Assembly: GCF_001612905.1 (NCBI RefSeq)
Contig: NZ_BDBI01000012.1
Coordinates: 1-64,000 of the forward strand
DNA length: 64,000 nt
Direction: 5' to 3'
From: Nocardia ignorata NBRC 108230
GTDB taxonomy: Bacteria > Actinomycetota > Actinomycetes > Mycobacteriales > Mycobacteriaceae
Shown here: positions 46,476-55,726 of the stretch, piece after piece
Layout: the number at the start of each line of letters is the position of its first letter
Numbering within the stretch: position 1 is the stretch's first letter
Translations under genes and position numbers: made by a program
The notes under the pieces: generated by a model
What the model was told of the DNA's origin: nothing
Databases searched by the model: none
The model's input: only the letters and a program-made list of their open reading frames with translations

Positions 46476-47900
46476 TCAGCTCGCGCTCAATGCCGCCGGC
46501 ACGTCGGCGACCGGGGCGGCCGCGGCGGGCGCGGCGATCGTGGTCACCGCGTACATGGCCCGGGCGAATTCGGTGAGGTAGCGGTCCATCACCTCCGCGG
46601 GCAGACCCGCCGGATACCGGGTGGAGACATAGAGGCCCTCGGGGCCGCGCACCACCCAGAAGTACACCTCCTCGGTCGAGTACGACACCGCGCGCAGGGT
46701 CCGTCCGCGCAGGTCGGCGACGAGTTCGTAGTCGGGCAGCATCCGGATGTCGAGGAACGACGCGCCGAAGGTCGGGCCTTCCATCGCACCGACCATGGCC
46801 AGCGAGCGACCCCACGAGGCGTCGTTGCAGATATGGGCGCGTTTGAGCGAGGCCCGGGTGGCGGTGAGCGCGGCGGCCATGTCGGCGCCCGAGGGCAGGG
46901 TGATGTCGACGGGCACGACATTGACGAACCAGCCCATCGACTCGAGCCAGGTCAGGTCGGGCCGGGTGGCGATCGGCATCACCGTGCGGAACCGGTCCTG
47001 GCCGAACACCTCTCGCCAGGCCACGGCAAGCGCGGCGAACACCGTGACCGACAGCCGGTGCTTGAGCTGATCGAGCCGAGCCTCCACCTCCTCGAGTTCG
47101 GCGATGGTCAGCAGGGTGCGCGACACGCTCGGCTGGGCGTGCTCACCGTCGAGTTCGGCCACCATGCCCGCGCCGAAACGGGGCATCGGGGAACCGGGGG
47201 CACCGAGAAAATCCCGCCACACTGCCACGGCGGGGGAGTCGGGGGTGAGTTCCTCGGCGGCGGCGCGCTCGATGGCGGCGAAATCGGCGGGGCTGCCGAA
47301 CGTCGAGGAGTCGCGGATCTCGCCGCCGGTGGTGACGGCGGTGTAGAGGGTGCGCAGTTCCAGGATCAGCACGGCCTGGGAGTAGGCGTCGAGTACGGAG
47401 TGGTCGGCGCCGACCAGCACGGTGAAGTCGTCGGTGTCGTGGGCGACCGTCGCGACCAGCAGGTGCGGCCACACCAGTGCCGAGAGCCGCAATTCCAGGA
47501 CATCGCAGAGGAATTCGTTGATCTGTTCACCGTCGGTGAGATCGGCGACCGGGGCTGAGGTGACGCGCACGGTGCCGGGTGCGGTGGTGATGCGGTGGTA
47601 GTCGCCGTCACCGGTGGGTGCGACCGTGGTGCGGAAACCCTCGTGACGGTCGTGCCACAACTCGAGGGTCCGTGCCCAGGCTCGCTCGTCGAGCGGGGCG
47701 TCCATCTCGAAGATGGTGCCGATCCAGCGGCCACGGCCGGGCTGCGGGTCGTCGGGGTCGAGGAAACCGAGGTACTGGGCGTGGACGCTGGCCAGCGGCC
47801 GTTCGTCGTCGTGCCAGGAGTCGGGCGAGATCAGCTCAGGGGTCCAGATCGACAGATCGCCGGATCGGATGCGGAAATCGGAGAGATGGGTGTATTCCAT
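46476..47900 (-). CDS. PapA-like condensation-domain acyltransferase (first of three)
   Basis: A 474-residue protein with HxxxD in VLVGADHSVLDAYSQAVLI and the second-half block MGWFVNVVPVDITLPSGADM, typical of PapA1/PapA2/PapA3 proteins that acylate trehalose. The start MEYTHLSDFRIRSGDL and the block VHAQYLGFLDP also match PapA-type proteins. It heads the first lipid unit. A trehalose or other sugar acceptor is an inference from the family. The ATG at 47900 follows a promoter-like AT-rich region. Confidence 0.82.
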   Translation of the reverse strand: MEYTHLSDFRIRSGDLSIWTPELISPDSWHDDERPLASVHAQYLGFLDPDDPQPGRGRWIGTIFEMDAPLDERAWARTLELWHDRHEGFRTTVAPTGDGDYHRITTAPGTVRVTSAPVADLTDGEQINEFLCDVLELRLSALVWPHLLVATVAHDTDDFTVLVGADHSVLDAYSQAVLILELRTLYTAVTTGGEIRDSSTFGSPADFAAIERAAAEELTPDSPAVAVWRDFLGAPGSPMPRFGAGMVAELDGEHAQPSVSRTLLTIAELEEVEARLDQLKHRLSVTVFAALAVAWREVFGQDRFRTVMPIATRPDLTWLESMGWFVNVVPVDITLPSGADMAAALTATRASLKRAHICNDASWGRSLAMVGAMEGPTFGASFLDIRMLPDYELVADLRGRTLRAVSYSTEEVYFWVVRGPEGLYVSTRYPAGLPAEVMDRYLTEFARAMYAVTTIAAPAAAAPVADVPAALSAS

Positions 47901-48019
47901 GCCGGGTCACCTCATGGTGGAAGAACGTGCCGAGAACGGCGGTGAATGGAAGCGGTGAAGACGGGACGCGACACCGGGTGTTGCTCTGGATCCCGCACCG
48001 GATGTAGCTGGCGAACCCT

Positions 48020-48119
48020 GGGCTATCCGGAGTCTATAACTCTGTGAGAATTCTGAAAGATGGCTTAGTCACAACTTCCAGATGTGAAGAAGATCACTTT
48101 CTCAATTGTGATCGATCAC
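48020..48119 (-). promoter_or_regulatory. Promoter region of the first lipid unit
   Basis: An unusually AT-rich stretch for this genome, upstream of the first acyltransferase gene. On the minus strand a TATAGA-like -10 is preceded by CATCTT or CTTTCA at about 16-18 bases. A perfect 12-base palindrome GTGATCGATCAC (48108-48119) lies upstream, overlapping the end of the TVP38 gene, and AAGATCAC nearby repeats half of it. It may be a regulator site. Confidence 0.45.
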
Positions 48120-48805
48120 CGACGCGACGCCATGCCCCTGGAGTAGGGGGCATCGGTTTCCGGGGCAACGACCGGCATCCGGGCATCGACGATCAGACCG
48201 AGCAATCCGAAGGCGAGACACACCAGCGACACCGCGATCGCGACCGGGTGCGTACCGCCGGTCAGCGCGTCGGCCAGCACGACCGTCGCGATGGTCCCCG
48301 GCGCCGAGCCGACCACCGTCGCGAGCAGGTACGGGGCGAAGCACACCGACGACAACCCGCAGCAGTAGTTCACGACCGAGAACGGCGCGAACGCGATGAG
48401 CCGCAGCGCGGCCACCGCGAGCCAGCCGCGCTGCGCCAGCCGCAGGTCGACCGCCCGCACCGCCGGATGGGTGAGGTGCTCGGCGACTCGCGCCCGGCCG
48501 ATCGCCCGCACTCCGAGCAGGGCGAGACCGGCGCTCACGCCCGTGGCACCGAGGGCGATGACCGACCCGAGCAGCGGACCGAACAGCACCCCACTGGTGA
48601 CTGTCAGTACGGTGCGCGGTACCGGCGCGACCGCGACGAGGGAGTAGAAGAGGAAGAACAGCAGGGGAAGCAGCGGTCCCACGCCGCCTGCCCAGTCCCT
48701 GACCTGCTGTGGGCCGGGCAGCGGAACCAGCATCGCCACCACGAACAGGGCCGCCGACCCGGCCAGGGTCAGCAGCAGTCGGGGGGAGCGGATCAGCTGG
48801 AGCAC
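48116..48805 (-). CDS. TVP38/TMEM64-family membrane protein
   Basis: A 229-residue membrane protein with about six hydrophobic segments. The family block is VPRTVLTVTSGVLFGPLLGSVIALGATGVSAGLAL, followed by LRLIAFAPFSVVNYCCGLS, as in the VTT/DedA-like superfamily, where members act as lipid scramblases or in membrane homeostasis. GTG start. It is transcribed in the same direction as the lipid units but is separated by 215 bases, so it is probably independent. Confidence 0.85.
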   Translation of the reverse strand: MLQLIRSPRLLLTLAGSAALFVVAMLVPLPGPQQVRDWAGGVGPLLPLLFFLFYSLVAVAPVPRTVLTVTSGVLFGPLLGSVIALGATGVSAGLALLGVRAIGRARVAEHLTHPAVRAVDLRLAQRGWLAVAALRLIAFAPFSVVNYCCGLSSVCFAPYLLATVVGSAPGTIATVVLADALTGGTHPVAIAVSLVCLAFGLLGLIVDARMPVVAPETDAPYSRGMASRR

Positions 48806-48924
48806 CGCGACAGCGTACCGGTCGGTAGGGGATGGCCCCAGTGGGTGGACACGATGTCACAGATAGCATCGGAGGCGAACCGGACACATCCCGGTTCGCC
48901 GTGACGGAGGAGAGAACAGCAGCT

Positions 48925-50796
48925 ATGCCGATTGGTTCAGAGGCAGGGGCAGGTCTCGCACCGGATCCGGTGCCCGAGTACGCCGCCTGGCGCAAGGGTG
49001 TGGCAGGCGTGCTGGCCAAGGCGCGACGGGTCGATATCGCCGAGCTGCCCACCGAGCCCGAGCATCTGCTCGACGAGACCACCTATGACGGGCTCACCAT
49101 CGCCCCGCTCTACACCCGCCGCGACGAGCTGCCCGAGCAGCCGCTGCCCGGCACGTTCCCGTTCGTGCGCGGCGGCGACGCCACCCGCGACCCGCAGCGC
49201 GGCTGGTTCGTCGGCGCCTTCGCCGGTTCGGCCGACGCCGCGAGCACCAACCGTGCCGTCCTCACCGGGCTCGAGAACGGCGTCAGCGCGGTCTCGCTCG
49301 GGGTCGGCGACCACGGCGTGCCGGTGACGCAGATCGCGACCGCCCTGTCCGGGGTGCTGTTCGAACTCGCGCCGCTGTCGCTGGTCGCGGGTGCCGAGGT
49401 GAGCGCGGCCGCCGAGCAGGTGTTCGAGGTGCTCGACGGCTACCAGCTCGAGGACCGCACCCAGATCCGGGTCGGCCTGGGCGCCGCGCCGCTCACCGAT
49501 GCCTTCGCCGGTCACGCCGACCTCGATGTCGAGCAGGCCGTCGCGCTGGCTCGTCGCGCGATCGCGCGTCCCGAAGCGGTGCGCGCGATCACCGTCGACG
49601 GCACCGCCTTCCACAACGCCGGTGCCGCCGACGCGCAGGAGCTCGGCGCCTCGATCGCCGCCGGTCTGGCCTACCTGCGCGCACTGACCGGTGCGGGCGT
49701 CGACATCGCCGACGCGTTCGGTCAGCTCGAGTTCCGCTACGCGGCCACCGACGACCAGTTCGCCACCATCGTGAAGTTCCGCGCCGCCCGCCGTCTCTGG
49801 GCGCGCGTGGCCCAGGTGTGCGGTGCGCCCGCTTTCGGTGCCGCCCCGCAGCACGCGGTCACCTCCTCGGCCATGATGACCCAGCGCGATCCGTGGGTGA
49901 ACCTGCTCCGCACCACCCTCGCCGCGTTCGGTGCCGGTGTCGGCGGGGCCGATTCGGTCACCGTGCAGCCGTTCGACTCCGCCCTGCCCGCGGGCGAACT
50001 CGGTGTGTCACAGTCGTTCTCGGAGCGCATGGCCCGCAATATCCAGCTGCTGCTGCTCGAGGAATCCCACCTGGGTCATGTGCAGGATCCCGGTGCCGGT
50101 TCGTGGTACGTCGAGTCCCTCACCGACGAACTCGCCGCCAAGGCCTGGGAATTCATGCAGGAGATCGAGTCCGCCGGTGGTTACCCGGCCGCGCTCGACA
50201 CCGGCCTGATCGCCGCGCGCGTCGCCGAGACCGCCACCGCGCGCGCCGCCGACATCGCGCATCGCAAGACCGCCGTCACCGGTGTCAACGAGTTCCCGAA
50301 CCTCGCCGAGGCGCCGCTGTCGGAGCAGGCGCGCGAACAGGCGTCGCTGGTGCGCTACGGTGCCGCGTTCGAGGCCCTGCGCAACCGCTCGGACGCCTAC
50401 CTCGCGGTGAACGGTGAGCGGCCCAAGGCGCTGATCGTGGCGCTCGGCCCGGTGGCCGAACACAACGCGCGCACCATCTTCACCGCGAACGTGCTTGCCT
50501 CCGGTGGCATCGAGTCGGTGAACCCCGGACCGCTCGCTGTCGACGGAATCGCCGCCGCCGCAGCCGGTTCCGGTGCGCGCATCGCGGTGCTGTGCGGCGC
50601 GGACAAGCGCTACGGCGAGGAAGCGGGCGCGGCGGTCGAGGCGCTGCGCGGCGCCGGGATCGAGACGGTGCTGCTGGCCGGGCCGGAGAAGGCCGTCGAG
50701 CATTACAGCGGAACGCAGCGTCCGGACGGATTCCTGAGTCTGCGCATCGACGCGGTCGCGGTCCTGTCGCAGCTGCTGGAGAAGGTGGGAGCCTGA
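48925..50796 (+). CDS. mutA: Methylmalonyl-CoA mutase small subunit
   Basis: A 623-residue beta subunit of the heterodimeric adenosylcobalamin-dependent mutase. [19 protein letters not shown], then [16 protein letters not shown], and [29 protein letters not shown] are characteristic. The C-terminal cobalamin-like domain lacks the DxHxxG motif, as usual for the non-catalytic subunit. It interconverts succinyl-CoA and methylmalonyl-CoA with MutB, linking propionate breakdown to methyl-branched lipid synthesis. The ATG at 48925 has GGAGGAGAG upstream. The stop overlaps the mutB start (TGATG). Confidence 0.95.
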   Translation: MPIGSEAGAGLAPDPVPEYAAWRKGVAGVLAKARRVDIAELPTEPEHLLDETTYDGLTIAPLYTRRDELPEQPLPGTFPFVRGGDATRDPQRGWFVGAFAGSADAASTNRAVLTGLENGVSAVSLGVGDHGVPVTQIATALSGVLFELAPLSLVAGAEVSAAAEQVFEVLDGYQLEDRTQIRVGLGAAPLTDAFAGHADLDVEQAVALARRAIARPEAVRAITVDGTAFHNAGAADAQELGASIAAGLAYLRALTGAGVDIADAFGQLEFRYAATDDQFATIVKFRAARRLWARVAQVCGAPAFGAAPQHAVTSSAMMTQRDPWVNLLRTTLAAFGAGVGGADSVTVQPFDSALPAGELGVSQSFSERMARNIQLLLLEESHLGHVQDPGAGSWYVESLTDELAAKAWEFMQEIESAGGYPAALDTGLIAARVAETATARAADIAHRKTAVTGVNEFPNLAEAPLSEQAREQASLVRYGAAFEALRNRSDAYLAVNGERPKALIVALGPVAEHNARTIFTANVLASGGIESVNPGPLAVDGIAAAAAGSGARIAVLCGADKRYGEEAGAAVEALRGAGIETVLLAGPEKAVEHYSGTQRPDGFLSLRIDAVAVLSQLLEKVGA

Positions 50797-53060
50797 TGAC
50801 CACATCCGATATCGAGCACCGCATCGGCAGTTTCGCCGAGGTGCCGCTCACCGAGCGGGCGTCCGAGCCCGCCGCCGTGGACGCGGATCAGGTGCGGGAG
50901 TTCGTGGCCGAGGCGGCCGCGGCCAACCACACCACCGCCGACCAGCTCACCTGGGCCACCCCGGAGGGCATCGACGTGCCGCCGGTGTTCACCAAGGCCG
51001 ACCGTGATGCCGTTGTCGCAGAGGGCTATCCGCTCGACACGGTGCCCGGCGTCGCACCGTTCCTGCGTGGTCCCTACCCGACCATGTACGTGAACCAGCC
51101 GTGGACGATCCGCCAGTACGCGGGGTTCTCCACGGCCGCCGACTCCAACGCCTTCTACCGCCGCAACCTGCAGGCGGGTCAGAAGGGTCTGTCGGTGGCC
51201 TTCGACCTGGCCACCCACCGTGGGTACGACTCCGACCACCCGCGCGTCCAAGGTGACGTCGGCATGGCCGGTGTGGCGATCGACTCGATCCTGGACATGC
51301 GCCAGCTCTTCGACCAGATCCCGCTGGACCAGGTGTCGGTCTCGATGACCATGAACGGCGCGGTGCTGCCGATCCTGGCGCTCTACGTCGTCGCCGCCGA
51401 GGAACAGGGTGTCACGCCCGAGCAGCTGGCCGGAACCATTCAGAACGACATTCTGAAAGAGTTCATGGTCCGCAACACCTACATCTACCCGCCCAAGCCC
51501 TCGATGCGGATCATCTCCGACATCTTCGCCTTCACCAGCGCGAAGATGCCGAAGTTCAACTCGATCTCGATCTCCGGATACCACATCCAAGAGGCCGGTG
51601 CGACAGCCGATCTCGAGCTGGCCTACACCCTGGCCGACGGCGTGGAGTACATCCGAGCGGGCATCGCCGCGGGCATGGACGTCGACAAGTTCGCCCCGCG
51701 CCTGTCCTTCTTCTGGGCCATCGGCATGAACTTCTTCATGGAGGTCGCCAAGCTGCGCGCCGGACGCCTGCTGTGGAGCGAGCTGGTCTCGAAGTTCGAG
51801 CCCAAGAGCGCGAAATCGCTGTCGCTGCGCACCCATTCGCAGACCTCCGGCTGGTCGCTGACCGCCCAGGACGCCTACAACAATGTGGCGCGCACCTGCA
51901 TCGAGGCGATGGCCGCCACCCAGGGCCATACCCAGTCGCTGCACACCAACGCCCTCGACGAAGCCCTCGCGCTGCCGACGGACTTCTCCGCCCGCATCGC
52001 CCGCAACACCCAGCTGCTGATCCAGCAGGAGTCCAACACCACCCGCCCGATCGACCCGTGGGGTGGCTCGTACTACGTCGAGTGGCTCACCCACCAGCTC
52101 GCCGAGCGGGCCCGCGCCCACATCGCCGAGGTGGAGGCCCACGGCGGCATGGCACAGGCGATTTCGGAAGGCATTCCGAAGCTGCGCATCGAGGAGGCCG
52201 CCGCCCGCACCCAGGCGCGGATCGACACCGGGCAGCAGCCGGTGATCGGCGTCAACAAGTACCAGGTCGAAGAGGACCACGAGGTCGAGGTCCTCAAGGT
52301 CGAGAACTCGCGGGTGCGCGCCGAGCAGGTCGAGAAGCTGGAACGCCTTCGTGCCGAACGTGATTCGGTCGCGGTCGAGCAGGCGCTGGCCGAATTGACC
52401 CGGGCGGCAGCCTCTTCCGAGGGCGGCATGGAGAACAACCTCCTCGCGCTGGCCATCGACGCGGCCCGCGCCAAGGCCACTGTCGGTGAGATCTCCGACG
52501 CGCTGGAGAAGGTGTACGGCCGCCATCAGGCCGAGATCCGTACCCTGTCCGGTGTGTACCGTGACGAAGCAGGCAAGGCATCCAACATCGGTGCCGCCAT
52601 CGCGCTGGTCGAGGAGTTCGCCGAGGCCGAGGGCCGCCGCCCCCGCATCCTGGTCGCCAAGATGGGCCAGGACGGGCACGACCGTGGCCAGAAGGTGATC
52701 GCGACCGCCTTCGCCGACCTCGGCATGGACGTCGATGTGGGCCCGCTGTTCCAGACCCCCGAAGAGGTGGCGCGCCAGGCGGCCGACAACGACGTGCACA
52801 TCGTCGGTGTCTCCTCGCTGGCCGCGGGTCACCTCACGCTGGTGCCCGCCCTGCGGCAGGCACTGGCCTCGGTCGGTCGCCCCGACATCATGGTCATCGT
52901 CGGCGGCGTCATCCCGCCCGGTGACTTCGACGAGCTCTACGAAGCGGGCGCGGCGGCGATCTTCCCGCCCGGCACCGTCATCGCCGACGCGGCGATCGAC
53001 CTGCTGCGCAAGCTCGGTGCCTCGCTCGGCCACGAGCTCGGGGGCGACACCCCGGCATGA
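50796..53060 (+). CDS. mutB: Methylmalonyl-CoA mutase large subunit
   Basis: A 754-residue catalytic subunit. The barrel part begins [27 protein letters not shown] and contains [11 protein letters not shown] and [15 protein letters not shown]. The C-terminal B12 domain has [22 protein letters not shown] with the DxHxxG cobalt ligand, then [12 protein letters not shown]. The length is typical for actinobacteria. Its ATG overlaps the mutA stop. The GTPase chaperone gene meaB lies 142 bases downstream. Confidence 0.97.
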   Translation: MTTSDIEHRIGSFAEVPLTERASEPAAVDADQVREFVAEAAAANHTTADQLTWATPEGIDVPPVFTKADRDAVVAEGYPLDTVPGVAPFLRGPYPTMYVNQPWTIRQYAGFSTAADSNAFYRRNLQAGQKGLSVAFDLATHRGYDSDHPRVQGDVGMAGVAIDSILDMRQLFDQIPLDQVSVSMTMNGAVLPILALYVVAAEEQGVTPEQLAGTIQNDILKEFMVRNTYIYPPKPSMRIISDIFAFTSAKMPKFNSISISGYHIQEAGATADLELAYTLADGVEYIRAGIAAGMDVDKFAPRLSFFWAIGMNFFMEVAKLRAGRLLWSELVSKFEPKSAKSLSLRTHSQTSGWSLTAQDAYNNVARTCIEAMAATQGHTQSLHTNALDEALALPTDFSARIARNTQLLIQQESNTTRPIDPWGGSYYVEWLTHQLAERARAHIAEVEAHGGMAQAISEGIPKLRIEEAAARTQARIDTGQQPVIGVNKYQVEEDHEVEVLKVENSRVRAEQVEKLERLRAERDSVAVEQALAELTRAAASSEGGMENNLLALAIDAARAKATVGEISDALEKVYGRHQAEIRTLSGVYRDEAGKASNIGAAIALVEEFAEAEGRRPRILVAKMGQDGHDRGQKVIATAFADLGMDVDVGPLFQTPEEVARQAADNDVHIVGVSSLAAGHLTLVPALRQALASVGRPDIMVIVGGVIPPGDFDELYEAGAAAIFPPGTVIADAAIDLLRKLGASLGHELGGDTPA

Positions 53061-53069
53061 TGTGGCCGG

Positions 53070-53109
53070 CCCGCTGCGCCAGGGACCAATGTGCCTGCGG
53101 CGCAGCGGG
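53070..53109 (+). terminator. Hairpin between mutB and meaB
   Basis: CCCGCTGCGCC at 53070-53080 pairs with GGCGCAGCGGG at 53099-53109, an 11-bp perfect stem with an 18-base loop and no T-run. It may reduce read-through into meaB or stabilise the mutAB message. Confidence 0.5.
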
Positions 53110-53202
53110 TTCGGGCCTGCCTGTGTGGGTGGGTGACGGGCACACGGTGGAGGCACCGGGTCGGCGGCAACGCGGACCGGTGCCGGTCGGAGGGACACGG
53201 AC

Positions 53203-54285
53203 ATGAACGAGGCCGCACAGGGCGGGCATCCCCGCCTGGGCACCACGGCGGGTGTCGGGGCGCCCCGCAACGGCGAACGAGCCGTGGCGCGGACACCGCG
53301 CACCATCGACGTCGACGCGCTCGCCGACGGTATCGGCGCCGGTCAGCGGGCCGCGCTGGCCCGGGCGATCACGCTGGTCGAGTCGACCAGGTCCGATCAC
53401 CGCCGACTCGCCCAGCAGCTGCTGCTGCGGGTGAGCGGGGAACCCGGTGCGGTGGTGTCGAACCGGGTCGGGATCACCGGCGTTCCGGGCGTCGGCAAGT
53501 CGACGTTCATCGACGCGCTCGGCATGTACCTGCTCGGCAAAGGGCATCGGGTCGCGGTGCTGGCCGTCGACCCGTCCTCGACCCGCACCGGTGGGTCGAT
53601 CCTCGGCGACAAGACCCGGATGGCGCGGCTGTCCCTGGAAGCCGACGCGTTCATCCGGCCCTCGCCCACCGCGGGCACGCTCGGCGGCGTGGCCAAGGCC
53701 ACCCGCGAGACCATCGTGCTGCTCGAGGCGGCCGGGTACGACGTGATCCTGGTGGAAACCGTCGGCGTCGGGCAGTCCGAGGTGACCGTCGCCAATATGG
53801 TCGACGTGTTCTGCTTCCTCACCCTGGCCCGTACCGGAGATCAGTTGCAGGGCATCAAGAAGGGTGTGCTCGAGCTGGCCGAGGTGGTGGCGGTCAACAA
53901 GGCCGACGGCAAGCACGAGATGGAAGCCAAGAGCGCCGCCCGCGAACTCTCGGGCGCGCTGCGGCTGATCCACCCGCACGACGCCCTGTGGAAACCGCCG
54001 GTGCTCACCATGAGTGGGCTGGAAGGTCTCGGCCTGGACAAGTTCTGGGACACCGTGCTCGAACATCGGCGGGTGCTCACCGAGGCGGGGGAGTTCGCCG
54101 AGAAGCGCCGTCGCCAGCAGGTCGACTGGACCTGGACCATGGTGCACGACCAGATCCTGCGCCGTCTGACCGAGAATCCGCGCGTGAAAGAGGTTCGCGC
54201 GCAGGTGGAGTCGGCTGTTCGCGCCGGGGAGCTCACCCCCGCTCTCGCCGCCGAGGAGATTCTGGCGGCATTCGACCGGAATTGA
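53203..54285 (+). CDS. meaB: MeaB/ArgK GTPase, chaperone of methylmalonyl-CoA mutase
   Basis: A 360-residue G3E-family GTPase. It has Walker A GITGVPGVGKSTFIDALG, DPSSTRTGGSILGDKTRM, Walker B ILVETVGVGQSE and the guanine motif NKAD. MeaB gates cobalamin loading of MutB and protects it from inactivation, which fits the gene order mutA-mutB-meaB. The ATG at 53203 has GGAGGGACACGG upstream. The first 35 residues are a flexible extension. Confidence 0.95.
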   Translation: MNEAAQGGHPRLGTTAGVGAPRNGERAVARTPRTIDVDALADGIGAGQRAALARAITLVESTRSDHRRLAQQLLLRVSGEPGAVVSNRVGITGVPGVGKSTFIDALGMYLLGKGHRVAVLAVDPSSTRTGGSILGDKTRMARLSLEADAFIRPSPTAGTLGGVAKATRETIVLLEAAGYDVILVETVGVGQSEVTVANMVDVFCFLTLARTGDQLQGIKKGVLELAEVVAVNKADGKHEMEAKSAARELSGALRLIHPHDALWKPPVLTMSGLEGLGLDKFWDTVLEHRRVLTEAGEFAEKRRRQQVDWTWTMVHDQILRRLTENPRVKEVRAQVESAVRAGELTPALAAEEILAAFDRN

Positions 54286-54474
54286 CGATCGCCCCGCGAT
54301 AGCTGTCCATGGTAAGGCTTGCCTATCGCGGCGGTGTCCGCTGGAGTTCATGGGGTTTCACCTCGAAGTTCGCGGATGATATTCCGTTGCCACGCCATTC
54401 GCCAGCTGTTGTCTGCGACGATTTCCGTGGATGCTGGAAGGTAGACGCCGCAAGCGACTGCCGAGGAGGTAGTG

Positions 54475-54789
54475 ATGGCGATCTACCGCACGAATCGGAT
54501 CATGGGTAGCGACAAGACCCCCGAACAGGCGGTTCTCGGGGGAGACGGCCGGTGGCGGCTCACCTGGTTGCCCGAATTCGGTCTCACGACCGATCAGGCG
54601 ATATCGGGACTGCGCCTTGACGAGATTCTCAGCGACCCCGACCTGGTCTACGACCGGATGGCGCTGGCAGAGGCCACCACTTGCGCCGATCGCATCGGCA
54701 TCATCCTCGAGCTCGCGATGGTGCGCCTGTGGAAGCGACTGAACAGCGGGATCGCACTCTGTGGGCTCTTCATGGCCCGACTCGCCTGA
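54475..54789 (+). CDS. Hypothetical protein
   Basis: A 104-residue protein starting MAIYRTNRIMGSDKTPEQA, with an ATG at 54475 behind a strong GAGGAGG site. LTWLPEFGLTTDQAISGLRLDEIL, then CADRIGIILELAMVRLWKRL, suggests a small helical domain. No family was recognised. It has its own T-tailed terminator immediately downstream, so it is monocistronic. Confidence 0.6.
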   Translation: MAIYRTNRIMGSDKTPEQAVLGGDGRWRLTWLPEFGLTTDQAISGLRLDEILSDPDLVYDRMALAEATTCADRIGIILELAMVRLWKRLNSGIALCGLFMARLA

Positions 54790-54813
54790 CCTGGCTCGAC
54801 AAGGGTCTTCCGG

Positions 54814-54845
54814 AACCCACCGCGCGGACCGCGGTGGGTTTTTCT
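54814..54845 (+). terminator. Intrinsic terminator
   Basis: AACCCACCGC at 54814-54823 pairs with GCGGTGGGTT at 54831-54840, with a further G-C pair closing the loop and a following TTTC tail. A textbook Rho-independent terminator after the hypothetical gene. Confidence 0.9.
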
Positions 54846-54878
54846 TGTCCAGGGGTTGCGCGAGGGGACGTCTGTGTG

Positions 54879-54904
54879 AATACTAAGGCATGTGCCTAAG
54901 TATT
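54879..54904. promoter_or_regulatory. Candidate ArsR operator over the start codon
   Basis: AATACTAAGGCA at 54879-54890 and TGCCTAAGTATT at 54893-54904 form a near-perfect dyad (11 of 12 positions) around a 2-base centre. It covers the GTG start of the ArsR gene and is ideal for autorepression. Confidence 0.65.
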
Positions 54905-55257
54905 CGAGCGGTGAAGCGGACGGGAGACTCGACGATGTCTTCCGGGCGCTCATGGATCCGACTCGGCGGGCGATCGTCGAACGGCTGACGCGGGGACCCG
55001 CGTCGGTCTCCGAACTCGCGGCGCCTTTCGACGTCGCGATGCCGACGATCGTGCAGCACCTCAAAGCCCTGGAAGCGGGGCGGATCGTCGCCTCGGCCAA
55101 GGTCGGGCGCGTGCGCACCTACCAGTTGGTTCCCGGCGCCTTCGGGCCCGCGATCGACTGGCTGGGGCGCCAGCGTCCACCCGCCGAACGGCAGCTCGAC
55201 CGGCTGACCGCATTGCTCACCGAAACAGCGAAATCCTCAGAAGGAGAACAACAATGA
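54892..55257 (+). CDS. ArsR-family repressor
   Basis: A 121-residue winged helix-turn-helix repressor: VFRALMDPTRRAIVERLTRGPASVSELAAPFDVAMPTIVQHLKALEAGRIV. There is no metal-binding Cys pair, so it belongs to the non-metal ArsR group often paired with SRPBCC proteins. The GTG at 54892 lies inside the dyad operator, which also suggests a leaderless or very short-leader message. A later start is possible. Its stop overlaps the SRPBCC start (ATGA). Confidence 0.88.
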   Translation: MPKYSSGEADGRLDDVFRALMDPTRRAIVERLTRGPASVSELAAPFDVAMPTIVQHLKALEAGRIVASAKVGRVRTYQLVPGAFGPAIDWLGRQRPPAERQLDRLTALLTETAKSSEGEQQ

Positions 55258-55724
55258 ACACCGTGACCCGTTCCGTCAAGCACGCCCAGTTCACCATCGA
55301 GCGGGAGGTGCCCGTCGCGCCGTCCGTCGCCTTCCAGGCCTTCGCCGACCCCGCGATCAAGAGCCGCTGGTTCGGTGGCGAGGAAGGCTGGGAGCAGGGT
55401 GAGGTCTCCATGGACTTCCGGGTCGGCGGCCAGGAGGTCAACGAGGGCACCTTCGAAGGGAAGATGACCTCCCGCTTCGTCGCCACCTACACCGACATCG
55501 TCGACGACGAACGCCTCGTCTACACCTACGACATGTGGATCAACGGCGACCACATCTCCACCTCGGTCGCCACCTGGGAATTCGAGCCGACCAGCACCGG
55601 CACCAAGCTGACCCTCGTCGAATTCGGCGCCCACCTGGACGGATTCGATACCGGCGCCCAGCGTGAAGAGGGCACTCGCGAACTGGTCGAGAACCTCGCC
55701 CGCTACCTCGCCACTGCGGCCTAG
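55254..55724 (+). CDS. SRPBCC/AHSA1-family protein
   Basis: A 156-residue helix-grip protein: FTIEREVPVAPSVAFQAFADPAIKSRWFGGEEGWEQ, then MDFRVGGQEVNEGTF, then TLVEFGAHLDGFDT. The AHSA1-like group binds hydrophobic ligands and is very often translationally coupled to an ArsR repressor, as here (ATGA overlap). The ligand is unknown. The gene converges with the multicopper oxidase gene (2 bases between stops). Confidence 0.88.
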   Translation: MNTVTRSVKHAQFTIEREVPVAPSVAFQAFADPAIKSRWFGGEEGWEQGEVSMDFRVGGQEVNEGTFEGKMTSRFVATYTDIVDDERLVYTYDMWINGDHISTSVATWEFEPTSTGTKLTLVEFGAHLDGFDTGAQREEGTRELVENLARYLATAA

Positions 55725-55726
55725 GT

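Noticed and set aside
48806..48924. Cobalamin riboswitch before mutA
   Set aside because: The gap is only about 120 bases and has no B12-box-like sequence.
50703..53306. A very long open minus-strand frame (867 codons) opposite mutB
   Set aside because: It is the antisense shadow of mutB, with Arg/Gly/Asp-rich low-complexity composition and no family pattern. Very high GC makes such frames common.
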